A stretch of DNA of 64,000 nucleotides from Gallionella sp. Lineage in GTDB: Bacteria > Pseudomonadota > Gammaproteobacteria > Burkholderiales > Gallionellaceae. The stretch is taken from assembly GCA_017880865.1 (NCBI GenBank), contig JADGRL010000001.1:92146-156145 (forward strand). Direction: 5' to 3'. Below, one piece after another: positions 36,729 through 44,144 of the stretch. Below the pieces are notes generated by a model, which did not search any database, had not been told where the DNA came from, and saw nothing but the letters and a program-made list of their open reading frames with translations. How positions within the stretch are numbered: the first letter of the stretch is position 1; every line of letters begins with the position of its first letter. The position numbers and the translations under genes were made by a program.

Positions 36729-38063
36729 TTAAAACAGGGTGAACAGGTTGATGGTGTAAGTTGTGTTGCCTGTAGCGCCAGCAGCTGCGCCAATACCACC
36801 AGTTGTGGCACTACCACCGGTAGTGCTATTCCAGAAAGAACCGCTTTGCTTGGTGTAAGACAGCGAAGCCAGCATGTTTTGCGCCAGCTTGTAGGTGCCG
36901 ATGAACGAAACGGCATTGTCTGTTTCGTTGGCGAGCGCGGCATCAGCTACACCGCTCTTGCCGCTACGAACCGCCATGCCCAGCGTAGCCACGCCAGGAA
37001 TCACGCCCACTTCGCCAGCCAGATTGACCGCACTTTTTGTCAGCGAACCGCCGTTATATACATTTGCTGCAACGCCTGTCGTGGTGATAACCGGGGCAAC
37101 GGCCCAGGTCAAATAAACGCCCACCGGCATTGCGCCAGCAGCGCCTTGCAACTGGAAGTCAACAGCAGACGCATGGGTACCTATATTTGGTAAAACAGGT
37201 ACTGTACCAGCTGTGAGTGCGGAAGACTGCCCGCTCCAGTTCTGTGCACCTGCACCCAGTTCCCAATCGCCCACATCAACCGTACCGGCTACGCGCAGGT
37301 AGGTCGAACCCAACGGTGCGCCGGTACCGCCCAGATCAGCAGGGCCGGCCATGTGGAACTTGGTCACGTTGATAAAGCCCATCGAGTTGTTCACGACGAT
37401 GGCCGCACCGGTCGCTGCTGTCCCGGTACCGATGTATTGCTGGGCAGAGATCGAATTGGTATGCGAACTATCGAAGCCCGGCGTACCGCTCATCTGATGC
37501 ACGGCATTCGCGCCGGTATTCAGCGTTTCAAAGCCGTAAGACGCGCCCTGACCGCCTGTGGTGAAGAACACGACGCCGGCACGGGTGCCGTCGGCCACTT
37601 CAAACAGAACCGGCATCTTGGCGGAACTAAGAGCAGTCGCGCCGATTGAACCGATTTCAGCCAGGAAGCCTGCGTTTTCGCTTACGCGTCCACCCATGAA
37701 CAGCGAGAACTCGCCGTTGGTGCCGGGAACATACACAGAACCTTTGTTAATGGTATTGGCTCCGATTGGAGCGCCAACATTAGCACCGTTGCTCTTGGCA
37801 TATCCGGCGGTAGTCAGCACGTTCATGTTCAGCACATTAGGAATGGACAGGCGTTCACCTTCCACTTTACCTTCCGCGCCCATCATCGTGTAAGCGCCGG
37901 ACTTGAATGCGCGACCGAAACTGTTCAGCATCGGGAAGTGCTGGAAGTGACACGCCGAACACTCCATGCCGGTTTGGCGTGCAAATAATGGCAGAGCCGA
38001 CGCTTCTGACGCGAACGTCAAAGCTGCGATTGCACTTGCCAGGAAGAAAATGATTCTATTCAT
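36729..38063 (-). CDS. cyc2: Cyc2-like monoheme cytochrome-porin fusion, copy 1
   Basis: The 444-residue precursor has a signal peptide ending SA|LPLF. Right after it comes one heme site (CSACH, residues 35-39) in LPLFARQTGMECSACHFQHFP, then NSFGRAFKSGAYTMMG. About 390 residues of beta-strand-like sequence follow, ending NLFTLF. Fusion of a small heme domain to an outer-membrane barrel is the Cyc2 design, the proposed Fe(II) oxidase of neutrophilic and acidophilic iron oxidisers. The heme would sit at the outer membrane and pass electrons inward. It is paralogous to the next upstream gene. Identification rests on the N-terminal signature and layout. Confidence 0.85.
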   Translation of the reverse strand: MNRIIFFLASAIAALTFASEASALPLFARQTGMECSACHFQHFPMLNSFGRAFKSGAYTMMGAEGKVEGERLSIPNVLNMNVLTTAGYAKSNGANVGAPIGANTINKGSVYVPGTNGEFSLFMGGRVSENAGFLAEIGSIGATALSSAKMPVLFEVADGTRAGVVFFTTGGQGASYGFETLNTGANAVHQMSGTPGFDSSHTNSISAQQYIGTGTAATGAAIVVNNSMGFINVTKFHMAGPADLGGTGAPLGSTYLRVAGTVDVGDWELGAGAQNWSGQSSALTAGTVPVLPNIGTHASAVDFQLQGAAGAMPVGVYLTWAVAPVITTTGVAANVYNGGSLTKSAVNLAGEVGVIPGVATLGMAVRSGKSGVADAALANETDNAVSFIGTYKLAQNMLASLSYTKQSGSFWNSTTGGSATTGGIGAAAGATGNTTYTINLFTLF

Positions 38064-38392
38064 AACTTTTTCCTTTATATTTTATTGAGAATATTGCTAA
38101 TGAGCTTCGCATAGCCAATCGACAGGCTGCAAAAAAACTTGCAGAAGCCGCTGGTTAAAGTTTTACGACTCAAATGATGAAGCTCCCCCTCCCACTTGAA
38201 ACCAAAATATATCATGTCCTGAAATATTGCGGTAATAAAATTAGGTTAGAACGGAACTTTAAAAATTCAACCGTGTCGCCCCGCCTGCCCCTTCGGCAGG
38301 CTCAAAATAAACTGACCTACGGTCAGGCTAGCATCCACTATCAGCAGATAGTGGAGTTGACGCTACGGTAATGACGGCTTATTAGCGCTGCC
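38064..38392. promoter_or_regulatory. Control region between the two Cyc2-like genes
   Basis: This 329-bp gap holds the promoter of copy 1. An 11-bp motif (ATATCATGTCC, plus strand) at about 38209-38219 recurs upstream of copy 2. Three consecutive stem-loops lie just past the stop of copy 2: GCCTGCC/GGCAGGC (38283-38301), CTGACC/GGTCAG (38312-38326), CCACTATC/GATAGTGG (38335-38354). No T tract follows. Confidence 0.5.
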
Positions 38393-39757
38393 CTAGAACA
38401 GGGTAAACAGGTTGAAGGTGGTGGTGGTGCTGCCCAGTGCGTCATTATGTGCCGCATCCCAGTAATCTCCGCTCGCACGGGTCAAGGAAAGGGATGCCAT
38501 CACGTTCTGCGCCAGCTTGTAGGTTGTGATCAGCATGATCGCATTATCACTCGCATTGCTGACAGTGCCGACAGCAACGCCGCTCTTGCCGGCGCGCAGC
38601 GCGGCACCCAACGTAAATTTTTCAGGGATCACGCCCACTTCAACAGAAATATTCAAGGCACTCTTGGTGGCGGTACCGTAAATAACTGGCACGGTCGAAG
38701 GTGACACGACGGCTGCGGGATCCATGTTGTAAGTGTTGGTCGTGCCGACGGGTGCTTTGGCATAGCTGACGTAGAAACCCACGGGCTTGCCACCCAGTCT
38801 GCCTTGCATCTGGGCGTCAACAGCGACGGCTCGGGTATCGGCGTAGGTGAGCGCTCCGGCAACCGCCGAGTTTCCGCCCCATACCTGAATACCCATGCCC
38901 GTATCCCAACCGGCCAGATCAAATATACCCGCGACACGTACATAAGTGGAGCCCAAAGCGGCCAAGGCACCACCTGCAATACCGGTCTGATCGTACTTGG
39001 TCAGGTTGATGAAACCCATGGCGTTGTTCGCAACAAATGCCAGGCCGGTCGCGGAGCTGGCGGTACCGATGTATTGCTGAGCTGAAAGAACTGCGCTGTG
39101 CGCGCCATTCAGACCACGCGTGCCGCTCATCTGGTGCTCGGCATTGGCACCTGTATTGAGCAATTCAAAGCTGTAAGACGCGCCTTGGACATCCGTGGTG
39201 AAAGGTATGACGCCGATACGTGTGCCATCAATAATTTTCAAGCCGGACTCGAACAGGATAGGCATCTTGGCGGAACCGCGAGTTGTAGTTGCCGTCAACC
39301 CGGCAGGAGAAAGACCACCCGTGCCGAGTTCGGCCAGAAAGCCGGTGTTATCGCTTACCCGTCCACCAAAGAACACCGACAGCTCCCCCCCCGTGCCCGG
39401 CACATAAAATGCGCCGTTACCCGTGGTTTTTTTGGGGCCGACACCCACAGCCTGATTGGTTTTTTCATAACCGGCACTCGACATCACGGCCATATTCAGC
39501 GTGATGGGAAGGGTCAAATCCTGCCCCTCCACTTTTGCTTGCGGGCCCATCATGTTATAGCCAGCGGACTTAAATGCACGACCGAAGCCATTGAGCATCG
39601 GAAAATGTTGGAAGTGACATTCGGAACAAGCCATGCCAGTTTGACGAGCGAACAAAGGCAGCGCCGACACTTCTGACGCGCAAGTCACAGCAGCGATGAT
39701 GCCTGCCAGCAGACAAAAAACTTTTGTCCGGGCAGCCGAAAGAATGATTATTTTCAT
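38393..39757 (-). CDS. cyc2: Cyc2-like monoheme cytochrome-porin fusion, copy 2
   Basis: The 454-residue precursor has a signal sequence ending EVSA|LPLF and one heme motif (CSECH, residues 44-48) in the same frame of residues as copy 1 (LPLFARQTGMACSECHFQHFP, GRAFKSAGYNMMG). The barrel ends FNLFTLF. Conserved blocks shared with copy 1 include VYVPGTxGEx(S/L)xFxGGRVS, GASYxFExLNTGANAxHQMSGT and TYKLAQNxxASLS. The pair looks like a tandem duplication that has since diverged. The intergenic stem-loops downstream suggest the copies are separately transcribed. Confidence 0.85.
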   Translation of the reverse strand: MKIIILSAARTKVFCLLAGIIAAVTCASEVSALPLFARQTGMACSECHFQHFPMLNGFGRAFKSAGYNMMGPQAKVEGQDLTLPITLNMAVMSSAGYEKTNQAVGVGPKKTTGNGAFYVPGTGGELSVFFGGRVSDNTGFLAELGTGGLSPAGLTATTTRGSAKMPILFESGLKIIDGTRIGVIPFTTDVQGASYSFELLNTGANAEHQMSGTRGLNGAHSAVLSAQQYIGTASSATGLAFVANNAMGFINLTKYDQTGIAGGALAALGSTYVRVAGIFDLAGWDTGMGIQVWGGNSAVAGALTYADTRAVAVDAQMQGRLGGKPVGFYVSYAKAPVGTTNTYNMDPAAVVSPSTVPVIYGTATKSALNISVEVGVIPEKFTLGAALRAGKSGVAVGTVSNASDNAIMLITTYKLAQNVMASLSLTRASGDYWDAAHNDALGSTTTTFNLFTLF

Positions 39758-39894
39758 GTCTTTTTCCCAAAGAGTATACGAATACTATTGAAGAGCGTTG
39801 CACATGGGGCGCAAAACCTGCAAACAGACAGCCATACGACAGATGGCCCGCCCCCTTATCAATTGCCGTTGAACATATCATGTCCCGGCGAACA

Positions 39895-39917
39895 TTGTGA
39901 TAAATAATTTATCACAA
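39895..39917. promoter_or_regulatory. Perfect 23-bp AT-rich palindrome, operator candidate
   Basis: The 11-bp arm TTGTGATAAAT is followed by one base and its exact complement. It lies 138 bp upstream of the cyc2 copy 2 start. The spacing between TGTGA and TCACA is 11, so it is not a CRP site. A dimeric regulator site is inferred. Confidence 0.5.
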
Positions 39918-40019
39918 AAAAATTGGGGAGGGACGATTTTCTGGTCCCATTACTTCGCATTAAATGCGCCGCAGTCTGCCGTTCACACAACTACGTCCCG
40001 CATCGAACCATTTCCCATC

Positions 40020-40046
40020 TTGGCACTCCAACCCCGCGAGTGCTAA
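40020..40046 (+). promoter_or_regulatory. CIRCE element (HrcA site) over the rpoH promoter
   Basis: TTGGCACTC-N9-GAGTGCTAA differs by one base from the consensus TTAGCACTC-N9-GAGTGCTAA. It overlaps a sigma-70-like promoter, TTGGCA at 40020 and TAAAAT at 40044 with an 18-bp spacer. rpoH starts at 40073, so HrcA repression of the heat-shock sigma gene is inferred. Confidence 0.9.
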
Positions 40047-40072
40047 AATCATGCCGCAAAAGAGGAGATGCG

Positions 40073-40936
40073 ATGAATGCCACAATGAGTTTGCCTATAC
40101 CGTCAGCCGTTGACAGCCTGGAAGGCTATGTCCGTGCCGTAAACCGCTATCCGATTTTATCTCAGGAGCAGGAGTTCGCGTTGGCGACGCGCTTCAAGAC
40201 CGAAGATGACCTCGATGCCGCACGTGAGTTGGTGCTCTCTCACTTGCGCGTGGTGGTCAGCGTGGCGCGCGGCTATGCCGGTTACGGTCTGCCGCAAGCC
40301 GATCTGATTCAGGAGGGCAACATCGGCCTGATGAAGGCGGTGAAACGCTATGACCCGGATCGCGGGGTGCGCCTGGTGTCGTTCGCACTGCACTGGATAC
40401 GCGCCGAGATTCACGAATTCGTGGTACGCAACTGGCGGCTGGTGAAGATCGCCACCACCAAGTCACAGCGCAAACTGTTCTTCAACCTGCGCAGCATGAA
40501 GAAAGGTTTGGCGCCGCTCAAGCCGCAACAAATCACCGAGATCGCCCAACAACTCAACGTCAGTGAACACGATGTGGTAGAAATGGAAGCGCGTTTTTCC
40601 GGGCACGAGATCGCGCTGGAACCCGGCGGCGTCGATGACGATGAAAGCTACGCGCCGATTAATTATCTGGCCGACAACGCGGAGCATGAGCCATCGCGAA
40701 TTCTGGAAACCGCCGAACGTGAGCGCCTGCAAACTTCCAGCTTGGTGCAGGCCTTGGCGGGTCTGGATGAACGCAGCCGCCGCATCGTTGAGGCGCGCTG
40801 GTTGTGCGAAGAGGGAACAGCGTCTACGCTGCATGACTTGGCCGCCGAGTTCAATGTATCGGCAGAACGCATCCGCCAGATCGAACAAAAGGCGATGAGC
40901 AAGATGCACGCGACAATGGCTCAAGCTACCGTATAA
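40073..40936 (+). CDS. rpoH: RNA polymerase sigma factor RpoH (sigma-32)
   Basis: RpoH directs heat-shock transcription. The 287-residue protein has region 2 with LVLSHLRVVVSVARGYAGYGLPQADLIQEGNIGLMKAVKRYDPDRGVRLVSFALHWIRAEI-type sequence, the RpoH box-like RKLFFNLR, and region 4 ending FNVSAERIRQIEQKAMSKM. GAGGAG precedes the ATG at 40073. A CIRCE element overlaps its promoter. The gene ends at a bidirectional terminator. Confidence 0.95.
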   Translation: MNATMSLPIPSAVDSLEGYVRAVNRYPILSQEQEFALATRFKTEDDLDAARELVLSHLRVVVSVARGYAGYGLPQADLIQEGNIGLMKAVKRYDPDRGVRLVSFALHWIRAEIHEFVVRNWRLVKIATTKSQRKLFFNLRSMKKGLAPLKPQQITEIAQQLNVSEHDVVEMEARFSGHEIALEPGGVDDDESYAPINYLADNAEHEPSRILETAERERLQTSSLVQALAGLDERSRRIVEARWLCEEGTASTLHDLAAEFNVSAERIRQIEQKAMSKMHATMAQATV

Positions 40937-40954
40937 CGACAAACACACCCAATA

Positions 40955-40984
40955 AAAAAAGCCGCAGGATATGCGGCTTTTTTT
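40955..40984. terminator. Bidirectional Rho-independent terminator
   Basis: GCCGCA pairs with TGCGGC around GGATA, with an A tract on one side and a T tract on the other. It separates the converging rpoH and sspB genes. Confidence 0.9.
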
Positions 40985-41381
40985 ATTTTACGATTTTCAA
41001 TTGCGGCTTATGGGGTTTAGGCTTGGATGCCGCATCGCCACTGGTCGATGCGGGCGGCGGTTGTTGCGAGTCACCGGCTTGAAACACCAAGCCCTGCCCC
41101 GTCTCCTTGGAAAATATGCCAACAACCGCTGCAACCGGCACCAGGAGGTTAAAGGGGACGCCACCAAAACGTCCGGTGCAGGTGATCATCTCGTTGCCCA
41201 TCTGCAAATCGCGCACCGCATCGGCACTGAGGTTCAAGACAATCTCGCCGTCTTTCACATGAGCACGCGGGACCTCGGTATGCTCATCGACATGAACAGC
41301 CAGATAAGGAGTCAAACCGCTATCCACACACCACTCAAAAATCGCGCGAATCAGGTATGGGCGCGTGGATAAATCGCTCAC
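40983..41381 (-). CDS. sspB: ClpXP protease specificity-enhancing factor SspB
   Basis: SspB delivers ssrA-tagged proteins to ClpXP. The 132-residue protein starts STRPYLIRAIFEWCVDSGLTPYLAV, has the substrate-binding fold IVLNLSADAVRDLQMGNEMITCTGRFGG-like core, and ends in a Pro/Lys linker with KPQLKIVK, the ClpX-binding tail. It overlaps sspA by four bases (ATGA). Confidence 0.95.
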   Translation of the reverse strand: MSDLSTRPYLIRAIFEWCVDSGLTPYLAVHVDEHTEVPRAHVKDGEIVLNLSADAVRDLQMGNEMITCTGRFGGVPFNLLVPVAAVVGIFSKETGQGLVFQAGDSQQPPPASTSGDAASKPKPHKPQLKIVK

Positions 41382-41977
41382 TTGCGCATTGCTCTTTCGG
41401 AGGCCGTCAGCGCATCGATGAAACCCTGACGAGAGAACAAGCGCTCGGCATATTTCATCAGCGGCGCAGCATCACGGCCCATCTGGATACCGTAATGATC
41501 AAGTCTCCATAGCAGTGGTGCAATCGCCACATCCAGCATCGAGTATTCGTTGCCCAGCAAAAACTTTTGATTGGTCAGTATCTGTGCGAGCTGGGTCAGG
41601 TTGTCACGAATGATGGTGCGCGCCTTCTCGGCCGCCTTGGGCACACCGTGCTCTATCGCGTCAACGTGACTGTATAACTCTTGTTCAAAGCGATGCAGGA
41701 ACAATCTGGCACGGCCACGCATGACAGGATCCGGCGGCATCAGTTGCGGATGAGGGAAGCGTTCATCTATATATTCGTTGATGATGTTCGCTTCATACAG
41801 CACCAGATCGCGCTCCACCAGCACCGGAACTTTGCCATAAGGATTGATCGCCGCGACATCTTCAGACTTATTCATCAAATCCACGTCAATCACCTCAAAA
41901 TCCATGCCCTTCTCGAACAGCACGATCCTGCAGCGATGGCTATAGGGGCAAGACGTCCCAGAATACAATCTCATCAT
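41378..41977 (-). CDS. sspA: Stringent starvation protein A (GST fold)
   Basis: SspA binds RNA polymerase and changes transcription during starvation. The 199-residue protein has the GST-like start MRLYSGTSCPYSHRCRIVLFEKGMDFE, PYGKVPVLVERDLVLYEANIINEYIDERFPHP, and a helical C-terminal half. In many betaproteobacteria sspAB directly follow petABC. Here the gene lies 8 bp downstream of actF, and co-transcription with the act genes is likely. Confidence 0.95.
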   Translation of the reverse strand: MMRLYSGTSCPYSHRCRIVLFEKGMDFEVIDVDLMNKSEDVAAINPYGKVPVLVERDLVLYEANIINEYIDERFPHPQLMPPDPVMRGRARLFLHRFEQELYSHVDAIEHGVPKAAEKARTIIRDNLTQLAQILTNQKFLLGNEYSMLDVAIAPLLWRLDHYGIQMGRDAAPLMKYAERLFSRQGFIDALTASERAMRK

Positions 41978-41985
41978 AATACTGA

Positions 41986-43032
41986 TTACCTTTTAACCAA
42001 TTGAATGCTTTGCAAACGCATACGCACCAAGAAAAACCCGATTGCCGCGACCACACCGCTTACCACTACCGCGACTAAAATTGGGTAAGCGCCCATGCCA
42101 CCCTTAACGCCGCCGACCCAAACATAGCGCTCGAACAACGTGCCGATGATGATACAAGTGGCCACTGCCGTTATCGCATTAACATTGTGCCGTGTTGCTG
42201 GAAAGGCCAAGGTCGTGAACGGGATCACAAATTTCAGGACGATCATCGCCCACCAGATAAAGGTGTAGTCGCCGTTCTGCATGCCGCCTGTTTGAGCACC
42301 GTTACTATATGTACCAAACAAACGCACCGTCTCATCGGGCAAGTTGCCGTACCAGATAGTCAGATATTGCGCGAAGAAGGTATAAATCCACAACAACGTA
42401 AAAGCAAACAGCATTTGTGCGATGTAATTGTAGATGTAGGACTCTACCGGGCGCACCAGCTTATCGCGGCTGTTCAAGGCAATAATCCAGATCACCAGGA
42501 ACGCCAGGAACATGCCGAAATTACTGATGAAATGCTGCATGCCATAAATCGCGCTGTGCCACGAAGGCAGCATGGTCATTTCAAAATCCCAAGCGACCAT
42601 CGTACCATACAACACGTAGACATACGGAACCCAGCAGGCAATGGTGTGAAAACGTGCACTGTCTTCGGCGCTGCGTTCGCTGATTGCTTGACGCTGGATA
42701 AACATCCAATAAATCGCCATCACCACCAGCATGCCGAGCACCTCGCGGGCAACCAGGAAAGTGTAGTTGTGCCAAGCGGGAAGGTGATGCGCATGTTCGC
42801 CTGCTTCTTTCAACCAGGGGAAAGTCAACTCGCCGTTAACCAATAACACCACCAGCAACACGAATGCCAGCGGAAACAGCGCGAACAACGAGCTTGCCAA
42901 TAGACGAACTTCATATCTCCACTTCGCACCCACCAGATGCAACACGGCGGACAGTGTCACGCCACCCAGAGCCAGATACAGCACCACCAAAAAATTCACG
43001 GTCAGAACCGACCAATTACTATATGAAAACAT
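41986..43032 (-). CDS. actF: Alternative complex III membrane subunit ActF
   Basis: The 348-residue polytopic protein (about ten helices) contains VAREVLGMLVVMAIYWMFIQRQ, DFEMTMLPSWHSAIYGMQHFISNFGMFLA and LFAFTLLWIYTFFAQYLTIWYGNLPDE. These are typical of ActF, the second NrfD-like quinol-side subunit. ACIII oxidises quinol and reduces cytochrome c or an oxidase directly, in place of bc1. It is the last act gene here. No ActG was recognised. Confidence 0.9.
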   Translation of the reverse strand: MFSYSNWSVLTVNFLVVLYLALGGVTLSAVLHLVGAKWRYEVRLLASSLFALFPLAFVLLVVLLVNGELTFPWLKEAGEHAHHLPAWHNYTFLVAREVLGMLVVMAIYWMFIQRQAISERSAEDSARFHTIACWVPYVYVLYGTMVAWDFEMTMLPSWHSAIYGMQHFISNFGMFLAFLVIWIIALNSRDKLVRPVESYIYNYIAQMLFAFTLLWIYTFFAQYLTIWYGNLPDETVRLFGTYSNGAQTGGMQNGDYTFIWWAMIVLKFVIPFTTLAFPATRHNVNAITAVATCIIIGTLFERYVWVGGVKGGMGAYPILVAVVVSGVVAAIGFFLVRMRLQSIQLVKR

Positions 43033-43044
43033 TTTGACCGTCTC

Positions 43045-43617
43045 CTATTTTGTCTTCGGTGCAGCAGAAGCAGCCGCGACGGGTGCCTTTTTTTGCAGCA
43101 CTTTACGGATGTAATTTACGACATGCCAGCGTTCGGTTGGGCTCAGATCGTTGGCATAAACCGGCATCACTCCGCCACCAAAGGTTATCATGCCGAAGAT
43201 GTAACCATCTGGATAGTCTTTTGAATCCCAGCGATGCAAATCATTGCTCGAGGTCAAATTCCAGGGCCTCAGCATCAATTTATCCCCAACCAGCCCGTCG
43301 CCGGTACCTGACTTGCCGTGACAAGGAACGCAATAAATTTCAAACAAACGACCGCCCATGTCGACCGATTTGGCATCTGCCGGAACAGGGTTGGCCAGCT
43401 TGAACGCGACGTCCTTATCCTTAACCGCTATCGAAGAAGTAACCGTACCGGGGACAGGCACCGAACGACTCGGAAACGAATTCATACCGGGGTTGGCCGG
43501 ATCAACACTTTCCTGCGGTTTGATACTGACCTGATTGGCCATGTCCATAGACCACGGCCACGCATGCGCGAACGTGGGCACCAGCGACAATGCTATAACC
43601 AAGGATAACTTTTTCAT
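43045..43617 (-). CDS. actE: Alternative complex III monoheme cytochrome c ActE
   Basis: The 190-residue precursor has a signal peptide ending FAHA|WPW. One heme site, CVPCH, is followed by GKSGTGDG, and the likely Met ligand is in GGGVMPVYANDLSP. It ends in an Ala/Lys tail. ActE is the periplasmic electron exit (or entry) heme of ACIII. The lipid-anchor cysteine known in some ActE proteins is absent here. The start overlaps the actD stop by four bases. Confidence 0.9.
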   Translation of the reverse strand: MKKLSLVIALSLVPTFAHAWPWSMDMANQVSIKPQESVDPANPGMNSFPSRSVPVPGTVTSSIAVKDKDVAFKLANPVPADAKSVDMGGRLFEIYCVPCHGKSGTGDGLVGDKLMLRPWNLTSSNDLHRWDSKDYPDGYIFGMITFGGGVMPVYANDLSPTERWHVVNYIRKVLQKKAPVAAASAAPKTK

Positions 43618-44144
43618 TTCCCCGCCTCTTCCTGAATTTCCAATGCCTGATGTTTCGTGAATATTGCTTTCAAGGTACTGCTGGCCGCTTCATCTGCTTG
43701 CACCAGAATACCAATTTGATCTTCGGATACCTTGGCGCTATACAACGGCGAGCGTCTTGCAGGCAAACCCGCACAAATCAGGAAACCCAGCACCGTGATA
43801 TACACACCACCCAGAATGAACATTTCATAAGTCAGCACGAAATTGGGCGGAAACGGTACGACAGGTTTGCCACCCTTGATTTGCGAGAAGAAGTTGGCTT
43901 GCGCGCCGGAGATCAAAAAGAACGCCAGCAATCCGCCTGCCAGTGCACCACCCAAGGTGAACCACTGCACATAAACCGGCTTGTCACCCAGGAACTCCTC
44001 AACCTCAGGATGCTCGATCGGTGATTTCACGATCATGTCTTTATCGGCATTGAAGCCTTTGACGCTGAGCCCGCGCAACTCTCTGACTGCCGCCTCGGCC
44101 TCGTCGAAATTGCTGAACAACGCGAGTAAATGACGTTTGCTCAT
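43614..44144 (-). CDS. actD: Alternative complex III subunit ActD (DUF3341)
   Basis: The 176-residue protein has a soluble N-terminal domain (MSKRHLLALFSNFDEAEAAVRELRG), HPEVEEFLGDKPVYVQWFTLGGALAGGLLAFFL, a second helix MFILGGVYITVLGFLICAG, and a cytoplasmic end (EDQIGILVQADE). This is the DUF3341 pattern. ActD holds the membrane part of ACIII together and has no cofactor. The gene abuts actC. Confidence 0.92.
   Translation of the reverse strand: MSKRHLLALFSNFDEAEAAVRELRGLSVKGFNADKDMIVKSPIEHPEVEEFLGDKPVYVQWFTLGGALAGGLLAFFLISGAQANFFSQIKGGKPVVPFPPNFVLTYEMFILGGVYITVLGFLICAGLPARRSPLYSAKVSEDQIGILVQADEAASSTLKAIFTKHQALEIQEEAGK

Larger units (their letters stand above)
39758..40072. promoter_or_regulatory. 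Divergent control region between cyc2 copy 2 and rpoH
   Basis: This 315-bp region carries the shared cyc2 motif (39875-39885), a perfect AT-rich palindrome (39895-39917) and the CIRCE element plus promoter of rpoH (40020-40049). No gene is seen in it. Confidence 0.6.

Noticed and set aside
39895..39917. CRP binding site
   Set aside because: TGTGA and TCACA are 11 bases apart instead of 6.
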